Assembly: GCA_028533045.1 (NCBI GenBank)
Contig: JAQQAP010000036.1
Coordinates: 42,455-106,454 of the forward strand
Reading direction: 5' to 3'
Length of the DNA stretch: 64,000 nt
Source: Spirochaetales bacterium
Lineage (GTDB): Bacteria > Spirochaetota > Spirochaetia > DSM-2461
Each line of letters opens with the position of its first letter. Within the stretch, counting starts at the first letter, position 1. Of this stretch, positions 51,569 to 60,315 are shown piece after piece. The position numbers were made by a program, and so were the translations under genes. Under the pieces are notes generated by a model. It did no database searches. It had not been told where the DNA came from and worked only from the letters and a program-made list of their open reading frames with translations.

Positions 51569-53671
51569 TTACTTCTTACCATGGAATCCGGTTTCTTTCA
51601 AAAGATAGTCGTAAACCGCGTTTTGTGAGCGGTGGGGCTCCTTATCATCCTCTCGGTACTTGTTCTTCAAGTCCTTGTCCAAAATACGGGCCTTCTGGTT
51701 ATCCCGCCACTGGATATCAAAAATATCGCGGAGCTGCTTCTTCAAATTCTCCTGGTAAACAGGACAGGTCACTTCCACCCGCCTATCGATATTCCGTCCC
51801 AGCCAGTCGGCGGAAGAAATATAGGTCACCCGCTCCCCGCCGTGGCGAAAAATAAAGAAACGGGCATGCTCCAGGTATTTATCCACAATACTAATGGCCT
51901 TGATATTCTCGCTCCAACCCTTATGCTCCGGGGATAGGGAAAATCGACTCCGCCCGATAATCTTGATCTTTACACCGGCCTGACTCGCCTCATAGAGCTT
52001 CTGAATCATCCCTTCATCACTCAGATTGTTAATTTTCAGGTGAATATAGGCCCTCTTCCCCTGTTTGGCAAAGTCAATTTCCTTATCGATCAGCTCGCAC
52101 ATGCGCTGGCGAAAATTGTAGGGACTCACCACAATATGCTTGTTCTGCCTGTGGCGGTAGTTATTCTCAAAGAACTCAAAAAGGGAGGAAACCTCCTCCA
52201 AAATACGGGAATCGGCGGTAAGAAGAAAACAGTCCGTATAAAGGGCCGCCGTATTTTCGTTCAGGTTCCCCGTCCCAACTCCGCCGTAACGGACAATCTT
52301 GTTCTTCTCCCAGCGCTCAATCACAAAAGTCTTGGAGTGAACCTTCAAACCGGCCACCCCAAAAATCACCCGTACATCATTCGCCCGCAGAACATTGGCC
52401 CAGTAAAGGTTGTTTTTCTCGTCAAAACGGGCCTGAAGCTCCAGAACAACCACCACTTCCTTGCGGTTTTTGCGGGCGTTTATGAGAGCATTAACAATAC
52501 TGGAAAAATCTGCCACCCGGTAAAGGGTAATTTTAATACTTTCCACATTGGGATCCATCGACGCCGTTCGCAGCAAGTCAATAATCGTAGCAAAACTGTG
52601 ATAGGGAAAATAGAGGAGCGAATCCTTATGCCTCAGGGCAGAGAAAATATTCTTTCCCGGAGGAAAGTTTTTATGAACAATGGGAGTGTGCTTTTCCGCG
52701 CAGGGGAGAACCAACAGCTTGGGAAGTCCCATCATATCCCTAAGATAGTGGTAGCGCCCCCCGGCCGTAACCGTATCGTACTTGTTAAAACGGAGCTTCC
52801 TCGTAAAAAAGCTCAGAAGCCTCTCAGGCATAGCCTCGTCATAGAGGAACCAGACCGGCCGCCCCTCCTTACGTTTCTGCAGACTCTCATTCACCTTATT
52901 GATATAACTCGTATCCAGGTCGGACTCATCAATCTCCAGCTCCGAATCCTGTACCACCTTAATATTCCAGGCCTGGAACGAGTCAAATTTCTTATCCAGA
53001 TCCTCAAAAATCTGGGGCAAACCTTCCCGCACCACATCGTCAATCCAGGTAATACGCCTTTTCAAACCGGTAGAAGGAAGAACCACAAAGCGGGGCAACA
53101 CCTTCGTGGGGATTTCAATAATGCTGTATTTAGGCCGCACCTGGGGCTTTTTGCTCTGAAAAAGCTTCACCGCCAGGTAGAGCGATTTATCCTTTAGATC
53201 GGGGAGCCGGTAGCGGGCGTCGAGCATAATGGGGAAAATCTTGTTCCGCACCTCGTCATGAAAATAGTCCCGCACATAGACCTTCTCGTATTCGCTCAAA
53301 TCATCCTGGCCCACAATTTGAATATTCAGAGACTCCAGCTCCTCCAGAAGACCATTGAAAATCCTGTTAAAATTCTCCCGCTGAGCCACAACAAGCTCCT
53401 GAATCTTTTCCATCGCCTTTTCCGGGGAATCCTTGAGCCGACGCTCCCCCTCCTTACCCATCAGGCAAAAACGGCGCACCATGGCCACCCGCACCCGAAA
53501 AAACTCATCCAGATTGGAAGAATAGATCCCCAGGAACTTAATCCGCTCCCCAATAGGATTGCGCAAATCCCCCGCCTCCTGGAGAACCCGGTCGTTAAAA
53601 CTCAGCCAACTAATCTCTTTATTAATAAAAGGGTAATCCCTCGTAACATGCTTAACACGTTTCCTGTTCAT
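51569..53671 (-). CDS. ppk1: Polyphosphate kinase 1
   Basis: The 700-residue protein matches PPK1 from the N-terminal domain ([35 protein letters not shown]) through the catalytic C-terminal domains: the autophosphorylated-His region [13 protein letters not shown] and the second conserved His region [14 protein letters not shown], with [16 protein letters not shown]. It makes inorganic polyphosphate from ATP reversibly at the membrane. GGAGGGGGAG precedes the ATG at 53671. The exchanger gene follows 17 bases downstream. Confidence 0.95.
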   Translation of the reverse strand: MNRKRVKHVTRDYPFINKEISWLSFNDRVLQEAGDLRNPIGERIKFLGIYSSNLDEFFRVRVAMVRRFCLMGKEGERRLKDSPEKAMEKIQELVVAQRENFNRIFNGLLEELESLNIQIVGQDDLSEYEKVYVRDYFHDEVRNKIFPIMLDARYRLPDLKDKSLYLAVKLFQSKKPQVRPKYSIIEIPTKVLPRFVVLPSTGLKRRITWIDDVVREGLPQIFEDLDKKFDSFQAWNIKVVQDSELEIDESDLDTSYINKVNESLQKRKEGRPVWFLYDEAMPERLLSFFTRKLRFNKYDTVTAGGRYHYLRDMMGLPKLLVLPCAEKHTPIVHKNFPPGKNIFSALRHKDSLLYFPYHSFATIIDLLRTASMDPNVESIKITLYRVADFSSIVNALINARKNRKEVVVVLELQARFDEKNNLYWANVLRANDVRVIFGVAGLKVHSKTFVIERWEKNKIVRYGGVGTGNLNENTAALYTDCFLLTADSRILEEVSSLFEFFENNYRHRQNKHIVVSPYNFRQRMCELIDKEIDFAKQGKRAYIHLKINNLSDEGMIQKLYEASQAGVKIKIIGRSRFSLSPEHKGWSENIKAISIVDKYLEHARFFIFRHGGERVTYISSADWLGRNIDRRVEVTCPVYQENLKKQLRDIFDIQWRDNQKARILDKDLKNKYREDDKEPHRSQNAVYDYLLKETGFHGKK

Positions 53672-53714
53672 GCAAACTCCCCCTCCATTGTAACATATAA
53701 ATCGTTAAAAATCC

Positions 53715-53885
53715 GTTAGGAAGTGCCCCGCCGTACCGGCGGGTCGCACTTTCCGCTCATACTCCTCGGGCCGGGCCCGGCAAAGCCGGCCTCCGGGTCG
53801 CTCACGGGCTCTGTCGCCGCCGCCCTCCGCTCCCCCCGCCCCTGCGGGGTGCCGCTCCAATTGCTCACTCGGTACGCAGCTCACT
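53715..53885. repeat. GC-rich intergenic repeat island 4
   Basis: Most of the 325-base gap between ppk1 and hom is strongly GC-rich (about 171 bases) with many inverted words (CCGCCGTACCGGCGG, GGGCCGGGCCCGGC, CCCCGCCCCTGCGGGG). It contains no supported frame. It is similar in composition and position to the islands at 11180, 30011 and 37088. After it, two small hairpins (CGGCAA-GAGA-TTGCCG at 53930-53945 and one at 53964-53984) precede hom, without T-runs. Confidence 0.45.
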
Positions 53886-53996
53886 TGAAAAAATCCGGCA
53901 AATCCTCAATAATGCAGCAAAGACATTACCGGCAAGAGATTGCCGCCCAAAACTATAGAAGAAAACGATCCCATTCGGGTCGTTAAGGAGAACATT

Positions 53997-55310
53997 ATGT
54001 CCCAGGAAAAAGTCGGCGTTGCCATCATCGGTTGCGGAACCGTAGGAGGAGCCACCGCCAAAGTTATTACCGATGATATTGCCTTTATCAATAAGAGAAG
54101 CGGTTTATACCTTGAACTCACCGCCGTAGTGGATCGGGACGTAGCCGCCCTTACCAGACAGGGCCTGGACGAAAGCCTTTTCGAACCGGAATTCCAGAAA
54201 GTCCTGGAAAACGACGAAATCAAAATCGTAGTGGAACTGGTAGGAGGCCTCACCATAGCCAAACAGTTCATGGAAAAGGCCCTCAAAGCGGGCAAACACG
54301 TGGTAACCGCCAACAAAGCTCTCCTGGCCCACTACGGCAAGGAACTTTTTGCCCTGGCCCGGGAAAATAACGCGGCCATCGGTTTCGAAGCGAGCTGCGG
54401 CGGCGGTATCCCCATCATCAAAGCCCTCACCGACGGTCTCCTGGCCAACCGCATCGACGCCTTTTTTGGTATCGTAAACGGAACCTGTAACTACATCCTC
54501 ACGGAAATGACCGAAAAGGGCCAGTCCTACAAGGAAGCCCTTAGCGCCGCCCAGAAGGGAGGCCTCGCCGAAGCGGACCCCACCCTGGACGTAAACGGAA
54601 TGGACTCGGCCCACAAGCTGGCCATTATGAGCAGCCTCTCCTACAGCGAGCACGTAAACCTGGACGACCTCTCCGTAGAGGGAATCGATAAGCTGGACAT
54701 TCAGGATATCAAAATGGGACAGGAACTGGGTTACATTGTTAAACTCATAGCGGCCGCCCGGAAAACAGACAAAGGGCTGGACCTCTCCGTTTCTCCCTCC
54801 TTCATCAGCACCGACCATCCCCTGGCACGCGTCTCTGGCGCCTTTAACGCGGTAAGCGTTTACGGACACGCCGTAGGCCACACCATGTACTACGGACGGG
54901 GAGCCGGCGGTTCACCCACCGCTTCCGCCGTTGTAGCCGACATCCTGGCCCTGGCACTGGGTATTACGCAGAACGCCTTCAACAGCCTCACCTGCTGGCC
55001 CGACCAGACCCCCGACGCCCAACTCATCGACCGCAAAGATTCGGTGAACCGCTACTACCTCCGCTTCAAGACCGACGACAAGCCCGGCGTGGTAGCCCAT
55101 ATTTCCAAGCTCCTGGGCGATAAGGGAATCAGCATCAGCTCCATGATCCAGAAAGAGACGGAAGAACCGGTTTCCGTAGTAATCATAACCCACGAAGCCC
55201 GGGAAGGAGACATTCTTGATGTCCTTGAAGAAGTGGAAAAACTGAACGAGATTCGTGAAACTCCCATCTACATAAAGATAGCCGAAGAGCATCAGGAAAC
55301 CATTGCCTAA
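53997..55310 (+). CDS. hom: Homoserine dehydrogenase with C-terminal ACT domain
   Basis: The 437-residue protein has GVAIIGCGTVGGATAKVI (NAD(P)-binding), the homoserine-dehydrogenase core (ELVGGLTIAKQFMEKALKAGKHVVTANKALLA, written in parts; GGGIPIIKALTDGL; NGTCNYILTEM; AEADPTLDVNGMDSAHKLAIMS) and a C-terminal ACT domain (RYYLRFKTDDKPGVVAHISKLL) for feedback control by threonine. It reduces aspartate semialdehyde to homoserine. The ATG at 53997 is chosen because AAGGAGAACATT directly precedes it. thrC lies nearby (56363) on the opposite strand. Confidence 0.95.
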   Translation: MSQEKVGVAIIGCGTVGGATAKVITDDIAFINKRSGLYLELTAVVDRDVAALTRQGLDESLFEPEFQKVLENDEIKIVVELVGGLTIAKQFMEKALKAGKHVVTANKALLAHYGKELFALARENNAAIGFEASCGGGIPIIKALTDGLLANRIDAFFGIVNGTCNYILTEMTEKGQSYKEALSAAQKGGLAEADPTLDVNGMDSAHKLAIMSSLSYSEHVNLDDLSVEGIDKLDIQDIKMGQELGYIVKLIAAARKTDKGLDLSVSPSFISTDHPLARVSGAFNAVSVYGHAVGHTMYYGRGAGGSPTASAVVADILALALGITQNAFNSLTCWPDQTPDAQLIDRKDSVNRYYLRFKTDDKPGVVAHISKLLGDKGISISSMIQKETEEPVSVVIITHEAREGDILDVLEEVEKLNEIRETPIYIKIAEEHQETIA

Positions 55311-55427
55311 GCCACCCCGGTGGCTTAGTGACAGACTTTCTGTGATGAATTTCTAAATTTTATCCCCCTTTCTACCGAACATTTTAATGAGTAATCAATA
55401 AGAGAGAGTAAGGGGGATTATCTCAGT

Positions 55428-55721
55428 ATGGAAAATGATCACACACAGGAAGCCGGAAAAATCTACTGCGCCAATTGCGTACACTGTAAACTTGTACGAA
55501 CTCCAACGGGTTCGAGCCAGTACCAGCTGAGAGTCCGCTGTGCAGCGGGTATGTGGAAGAAAAAACTCGGTGAAGAGAAGTTTTACAAATATTTCACCGT
55601 GGCCAGAAGAAGCCAGGATTATTGCGAAGCCTATGAACCAATGGGCGATTCGAAGCAGTTTATCAAGGATTTAAAGAAAACTCTTCCTATTAAGGATGAA
55701 GTTTACGCCGGAAACGATTGA
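55428..55721 (+). CDS. Small cysteine-containing conserved-looking protein (97 aa)
   Basis: The 97-residue protein has CANCVHC near the N-terminus and two more Cys (RVRCAAGMW, DYCEAYEP), which could form a zinc or Fe-S site. No family is recognised. The gene lies between hom and a TPR lipoprotein, same strand. AAGGGGG lies about 13 bases before the ATG, a weak ribosome site. The function is unknown. Confidence 0.65.
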   Translation: MENDHTQEAGKIYCANCVHCKLVRTPTGSSQYQLRVRCAAGMWKKKLGEEKFYKYFTVARRSQDYCEAYEPMGDSKQFIKDLKKTLPIKDEVYAGND

Positions 55722-55805
55722 AGAATCCTCTCTCCGTTTTTCCGGCCCGCCTGAACAAGCTTGATGTAATTGAGTCTTTGGTTTAGAATACCCGGAGAAA
55801 CGGAA

Positions 55806-56297
55806 ATGAGGATTTCAATGATAAAAAAAATCATACTAACGGTCGCCGCATTTATGCTTTTCTTTTCCTGCGCGACTTACAATACCCACCTGGAAGACGA
55901 CTGGACAGAGGAGCAGTTCTTTAAAAACGCTCAGCAGTCCTACGACGATAATGACCTTGATGCGGCCCTCTTCTTCTATGAAGTTTATCTGCTCCGCTTT
56001 CCCCAGAATTACCAAAAGGGAATCGCCGCCGAGTACGAAAGAGCTTTTATTCACTACAAGATGAAAGATTACGAGCTGTCCCGCACCTACTTCAATGCCA
56101 TTCTGGAAAAATACAATAATAGTCCCTATGCCTACCTTTACCCGGAAGCCTACAAGGTCCTTACCGAGAAGGTTCTGATTGAGCTGGATAAGAAAGAAGC
56201 CATTAGCGAACTTCCTTTCTATTTGAGAGGCCGAGCCCAGAAATACGGTATTGAGGGCATTCAAAATGACGAAGAAAGACCGGCTAAGGAAAGTTAA
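55806..56297 (+). CDS. TPR-like lipoprotein (BamD-like)
   Basis: A lipoprotein signal with lipobox FFSC is followed by helical repeats (EQFFKNAQQSYDDNDLDAAL, YEVYLLRFPQNY, EYERAFIHYKMKDYELSRTYFNAILEKY) typical of tetratricopeptide proteins such as BamD/YfiO. It may help assemble outer-membrane proteins, though it is shorter than BamD. The start is uncertain: the ATG at 55806 has GGAGAAACGGAA before it, and an ATG at 55818 has GAGG six bases upstream. A bidirectional terminator follows. Confidence 0.7.
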   Translation: MRISMIKKIILTVAAFMLFFSCATYNTHLEDDWTEEQFFKNAQQSYDDNDLDAALFFYEVYLLRFPQNYQKGIAAEYERAFIHYKMKDYELSRTYFNAILEKYNNSPYAYLYPEAYKVLTEKVLIELDKKEAISELPFYLRGRAQKYGIEGIQNDEERPAKES

Positions 56298-56315
56298 TTT
56301 CCCCCGCTTATAAAT

Positions 56316-56345
56316 AAAAACGGAGGCGTTCGCCTCCGTTTTTTT
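56316..56345. terminator. Bidirectional terminator between the TPR lipoprotein and thrC
   Basis: AAAACGGAGGCG and CGCCTCCGTTTT form a perfect stem with a two-base loop in the tightest pairing and an A-run/T-run on each side. It serves the TPR lipoprotein gene on the plus strand and thrC on the minus strand. Confidence 0.9.
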
Positions 56346-56362
56346 ATGTCCTATTGGCTTAG

Positions 56363-57658
56363 TTAGAAATTACGTCTAAGAAAAGCTTCAATCTCTTCCA
56401 CTTTGTTTTCTACCAATTCAGCCTTCTTTTCCTTGTTCAGCAAACTGCTCAGTTCGGGGGGAAGTTCCGGTTTAATACCAAGAACATCATCCACCACTTC
56501 CACAAACTTGCCGGGGTGGGCTGTGGACAGAGTAATAACGGGCTTATTCCCCACCTTCGCCCTATATCGTTCAGCCGCCAGATATCCAACCGCCGTATGG
56601 GGACACATCAGATAGCCGTACTCCTTATGAATCCGGGACATGGTCTCTTCCGTTTCTTTGTCGGAAACCCAGTCCCCGTGAATCTGTTTCCGGAAGTTTG
56701 CCACATCCTTGTTATAAAGCATCTCCATCCGCTCAAAGTTACTGGGCGCTCCCACATCCATCGCATTGGAATGGGTTGTTACCGAAGCTCGGGGGCTATA
56801 CACACCGTTTTCCAGGAACTCGGGAACAACCTTGTTAGCATTGGTCGCGGCCACGAAATGATCCACCGGAAGCCCCCAGTTTGCTGCGTAAAGACCGGCG
56901 GTAATATTACCAAAGTTCCCGCTGGGAACACAGAAAACGGGATTTTCTCCCCCCTGCTGCATACGGGCCCAAACATAATAGAAGGACTGGGGAAAGAGAC
57001 GACCGATATTTATAGAGTTAGCCGAAGAAAGGCTGAATTCTTCCTTAAGAGAAGCGTTACCAAAGGCCTCTTTTACCATACGCTGGCAGTCATCAAAGGA
57101 ACCCTTGACTTCCAGAGCATGTATATTCCCGCCCAGAGTAGTAAGCTGCTTCTCCTGAAGAGGACTAACCCTGCCGGAAGGATACAATATAACAACATCA
57201 ATATTCTTCTTACCGTAAAAAGCCCGGGCCACGGCACTTCCCGTATCTCCGGAAGTGGCAGTAAGAATTATAGCCCTTTCCTTCCCTTCGTTTAAAAACT
57301 CTTCCATGGAAGAAGCGAGGAAAGAAGCGCCAAAATCTTTAAAAGCACAGGTAGGACCATGAAACAGTTCAAGAACCTGAATCCCTTCGCCCACTTCGGC
57401 CAAAACGGGCTCAAAGTTAAAGGCCCGGTTAACAATCCGCTCGGCCCCTTCCCGATCGGTTTCATCCTTAAGGAAGGCAGCGGTCAATTCGGTTGCAATT
57501 GTATTAAAAGGAGTGGTTGAATCAAATTTACCGTAAACATCGCTAAAATCGATCTTTTCAGCCGGATAATAAAGGCCGCCGTCCGGGGCCAACCCGATAA
57601 AAATGGCCTCTTTAAACTGGGCCGATGCATTTTCGTTTCTGGTACTTTTTAAAACCAT
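56363..57658 (-). CDS. thrC: Threonine synthase
   Basis: The 431-residue PLP enzyme has ELFHGPTCAFKDFGASFLA (PLP-binding Lys), TATSGDTGSAVARAF, CVPSGNFGNITAGLYA and SSANSINIGRLFPQS, matching the long bacterial ThrC type. It converts phosphohomoserine to threonine. AAGGAGTGAGAAAAA precedes the ATG at 57658. It lies near hom, but on the opposite strand, and ends in the bidirectional terminator. Homoserine kinase is not in the window. Confidence 0.94.
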   Translation of the reverse strand: MVLKSTRNENASAQFKEAIFIGLAPDGGLYYPAEKIDFSDVYGKFDSTTPFNTIATELTAAFLKDETDREGAERIVNRAFNFEPVLAEVGEGIQVLELFHGPTCAFKDFGASFLASSMEEFLNEGKERAIILTATSGDTGSAVARAFYGKKNIDVVILYPSGRVSPLQEKQLTTLGGNIHALEVKGSFDDCQRMVKEAFGNASLKEEFSLSSANSINIGRLFPQSFYYVWARMQQGGENPVFCVPSGNFGNITAGLYAANWGLPVDHFVAATNANKVVPEFLENGVYSPRASVTTHSNAMDVGAPSNFERMEMLYNKDVANFRKQIHGDWVSDKETEETMSRIHKEYGYLMCPHTAVGYLAAERYRAKVGNKPVITLSTAHPGKFVEVVDDVLGIKPELPPELSSLLNKEKKAELVENKVEEIEAFLRRNF

Positions 57659-57821
57659 TTTTTCTCACTCCTTCTCCGGAACGGAAAGGCTCCGGGGTAA
57701 AGGAATTATCCCTGTTTTACTCGATTTAATCAAGGCAGAATCATTAGGAGCTTGTAAAATTCCCATTCCCGGGAAAGGAGATTATTGACCATAAGGGCTC
57801 TCCATACTACTCTATTCCTCT

Positions 57822-58697
57822 ATGGAATGGGAAAGAAAATTTTTGATACATAAGCTCCCCGGGGAATATGAAAAAGTAAAACCCCAGTATATCAAGCAGG
57901 GATACATCGCTGCGGGCAGTCAAAAGGAAGTACGGCTCCGACAGATCGACCGCAAATACTTTCTCACAGTCAAAGGGAAGGGGAATCTTTCCCGGGAAGA
58001 GTATGAAATCCCCCTCACTAAAAAATATTTCCACCAACTTTGGCCTTCCACAGAAGGGCATCGTCTGGAAAAAGAGCGACGAACCATCTCCTACGAAAAA
58101 CACCGTTTGGAAATAGATAGCTATCGGGGAGATCTATCGGGACTGATAACAGGGGAAATAGAATTTAATAATCGGGAAGAAGCGGCGAATCTCACACCTC
58201 CTACTTGCTTTGAGGAAGAACTAACCTTTCACAGTCACTTCAAAAACAGGCAGTTGGCCCGTATAAGCAGGGAGGAGATTCGTCAAATTGCTTCTCTCAA
58301 CACCCCCGGAGAGTACCCCCTCATTGGAACAATTCCTTACACCTACAAAAAGGAGAAACTTCGGGTAATGGTCGTAACAACCAGAGCGAAGGGCGACTGG
58401 ATTTTCCCCAAAGGACAACCGATGACGGGAAAAAGCAGTAAAGAGGTAGCCCTGATCGAATCCTACGAAGAGGCCGGTATAGAAGGTACCATTACCCACA
58501 GTCCCATAGTCGTCCCCTACGAGAAGAGCAACCGAATCTCCACAATGATTCTCTTTCCCCTCAGAATAACCAATATCTCCGATGATTGGCAGGAAGAGTC
58601 GGAACGAAGAAGGAAAATCATGAAACCGGGCGAAGCGGCTAAAAAACTCACCCAACCCGGTCTCGTCTCGGCATTAGAGTATTTGGAATTACTCTAA
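57822..58697 (+). CDS. CYTH-Nudix fusion, putative tripolyphosphate/nucleotide phosphohydrolase
   Basis: The N-terminal half (about 1-150) is a CYTH (triphosphate-tunnel) domain: it opens with ExExK (EWERK), has RLRQIDRKYFLTVKGKG, EEYEIPLTKKYF, then the paired EKHRLEIDSYRG and GLITGEIEF, consistent with triphosphate binding. The C-terminal half (about 165-291) is a Nudix-like domain (TTRAKGDWIFPKGQ, then SSKEVALIESYEEAGIEG), closest in style to diadenosine/diphosphoinositol-type Nudix enzymes; the box has K and E in place of two conserved residues. ppk1 lies 4 kb away. It has no Shine-Dalgarno sequence and a weak promoter ending eight bases upstream. The combined reaction is unknown. Confidence 0.72.
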   Translation: MEWERKFLIHKLPGEYEKVKPQYIKQGYIAAGSQKEVRLRQIDRKYFLTVKGKGNLSREEYEIPLTKKYFHQLWPSTEGHRLEKERRTISYEKHRLEIDSYRGDLSGLITGEIEFNNREEAANLTPPTCFEEELTFHSHFKNRQLARISREEIRQIASLNTPGEYPLIGTIPYTYKKEKLRVMVVTTRAKGDWIFPKGQPMTGKSSKEVALIESYEEAGIEGTITHSPIVVPYEKSNRISTMILFPLRITNISDDWQEESERRRKIMKPGEAAKKLTQPGLVSALEYLELL

Positions 58698-58704
58698 AAA
58701 CACT

Positions 58705-60147
58705 CTACTGGAAGCTGGATCCCACATCGCTTGAAAGATCCAACCTTTCCAATTCAGATGCCCCCACGGACCCGTCTGCAGCGATATACTGCCCGCTTTC
58801 AGCCTGAATCAGCTCAACCTTCTTCTTGCTGAACCCCTTGGGCTTGGGAGAGATCCCCAGATCCCCTCCAAAATAGTAGTTTTCCACATAAACCGGCTCC
58901 TGCACAGTCAATTCTCCCATGACACGAATCGCATCAAACTCCTCCGTTCCGTCCAAACCATTTCTCACTAGGTTATGGGAGAACAGGGCGGATTTAGGCG
59001 GATTGGCCTTGGCGCTGGAACCGTACAGGAAGGCCTGTCTTGAGTTGATTATGGTATTGTTACTAATATTCAGATTACTGGCTTCCCAGTAGCCGTTCAG
59101 CTTGGGATCTGTCTGATGGGAGGTAATACAAATCCCCCCCCGATTATTACTCCCCGAAGTAGCCCCTTCCACATAGTTATTAATAATCAGGTGATCCTTG
59201 TCGATGATTCTTATACCGCCGCCGTAAATATCGTCCACAAAGAAATAATTACTATCCACCGTACAGGTATTGCCGTGTCTTAGGGTCAACTGCCCCGAAC
59301 AGCTTTCAAAGGTATTGTAACGATACACATTATGACCGGACTTATTGGAAATAATTTCAATCTCCCCGTCACACTCATTGAAGTAGTTATACTCTACCAA
59401 GGTATAGGAGGAGGATTGGGACTGCTGACTGGTACCAATACGAATGCTCTCAAAACCATTCTGGTCCGGTCCCTTCTTCCCAAGGTCATCCCCCCGGTTG
59501 TATTTGTAATCCATAAATACATTGCGGTAAATATGATGGTAATTGGGAGAATCGTCATCCCGCCAAACAACGAGAATTGTCCCTTCGCTCCTTTTACCCT
59601 TAAAGGTACAGTGATCTATACTGTTGTATGTGGTTTTATTATTAAGGGAGATCCACTTAAAGGTCTGCTCCAGAATCTCATCGTTATAGGAGTCAATCAT
59701 ACAGTTGGTTACCCTGTTATGGCTCCCGGTCACATTAATCGCCCCGCTGCTGCTCAGGGGGTAACCGTTTCGAAAGGTAAAACCTTCCAGGATTATGTTT
59801 TCCCCGGAAACGGTAATTGTGGAAATCCCCTCAATGAAGACGGCCCCGCTTGTCTCGGCAACCACCATCACTCCATCCGCAGCTATATCCAGTTCTACAT
59901 CCCTATATGTTCCATCGGCAAGGGCGATAACATCCCCCCCATCAGCTGTCTTCAATGTTTCGGACAGTTCCTGAATGGAATGAACTAATTTCGTATAGAC
60001 CGGTTTCTCCCATGGCGAAGTATCCATTGCCGCAGGATTATAATGATCCGCCTGCCCTATGGGGCCTTCATAACTACTTTCGCCGGAGGTAACACAGGAC
60101 AGTAAAGCCAACAATGGCACAAATAACACAGTCAATAGTCTTTTCAT
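58705..60147 (-). CDS. PL6-family polysaccharide lyase lipoprotein
   Basis: The 480-residue protein has a lipoprotein signal with lipobox LLSC and a right-handed beta-helix. The polysaccharide-lyase family 6 signature is clear: FNECDGEIEIISNKSGHNVY (calcium-binding acids and catalytic Lys in SNKS), followed by SGQLTLRHGNTCTVDSNYF (catalytic Arg in LRHGN). Family 6 enzymes cleave alginate or dermatan/chondroitin. The lipid anchor suggests action at the cell surface or periplasm. Substrate is inferred; alginate would fit a marine lifestyle. It converges with the CYTH-Nudix gene. Confidence 0.86.
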   Translation of the reverse strand: MKRLLTVLFVPLLALLSCVTSGESSYEGPIGQADHYNPAAMDTSPWEKPVYTKLVHSIQELSETLKTADGGDVIALADGTYRDVELDIAADGVMVVAETSGAVFIEGISTITVSGENIILEGFTFRNGYPLSSSGAINVTGSHNRVTNCMIDSYNDEILEQTFKWISLNNKTTYNSIDHCTFKGKRSEGTILVVWRDDDSPNYHHIYRNVFMDYKYNRGDDLGKKGPDQNGFESIRIGTSQQSQSSSYTLVEYNYFNECDGEIEIISNKSGHNVYRYNTFESCSGQLTLRHGNTCTVDSNYFFVDDIYGGGIRIIDKDHLIINNYVEGATSGSNNRGGICITSHQTDPKLNGYWEASNLNISNNTIINSRQAFLYGSSAKANPPKSALFSHNLVRNGLDGTEEFDAIRVMGELTVQEPVYVENYYFGGDLGISPKPKGFSKKKVELIQAESGQYIAADGSVGASELERLDLSSDVGSSFQ

Positions 60148-60259
60148 CTCTTAAATTTCCTCTCCTTTTATGAGAGTTTAATTATGTAGGAGAAATGTCG
60201 ATTTGACAACTTTTTATTTTCCTCCCATTAGGTGAACCGCTTGGAGAAGTTCCTATTCT

Positions 60260-60289
60260 TTTGCTTGCTTTTTACTAAACATAAAATAT
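60260..60289 (+). promoter_or_regulatory. Predicted promoter of the GGDEF-EAL gene
   Basis: TTGCTT (60260-60265), an 18-base spacer and a perfect TATAAT (60284-60289) predict a start near 60296, leaving a leader of about 20 bases with a weak purine-rich ribosome site. Confidence 0.5.
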
Positions 60290-60315
60290 AATTGTAGAGA
60301 GAGAAAAAGTAGATT

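Noticed and set aside
53930..53984. Attenuator of hom
   Set aside because: Two small hairpins precede hom, but there is no T-run and no Thr/Ile-rich leader peptide.
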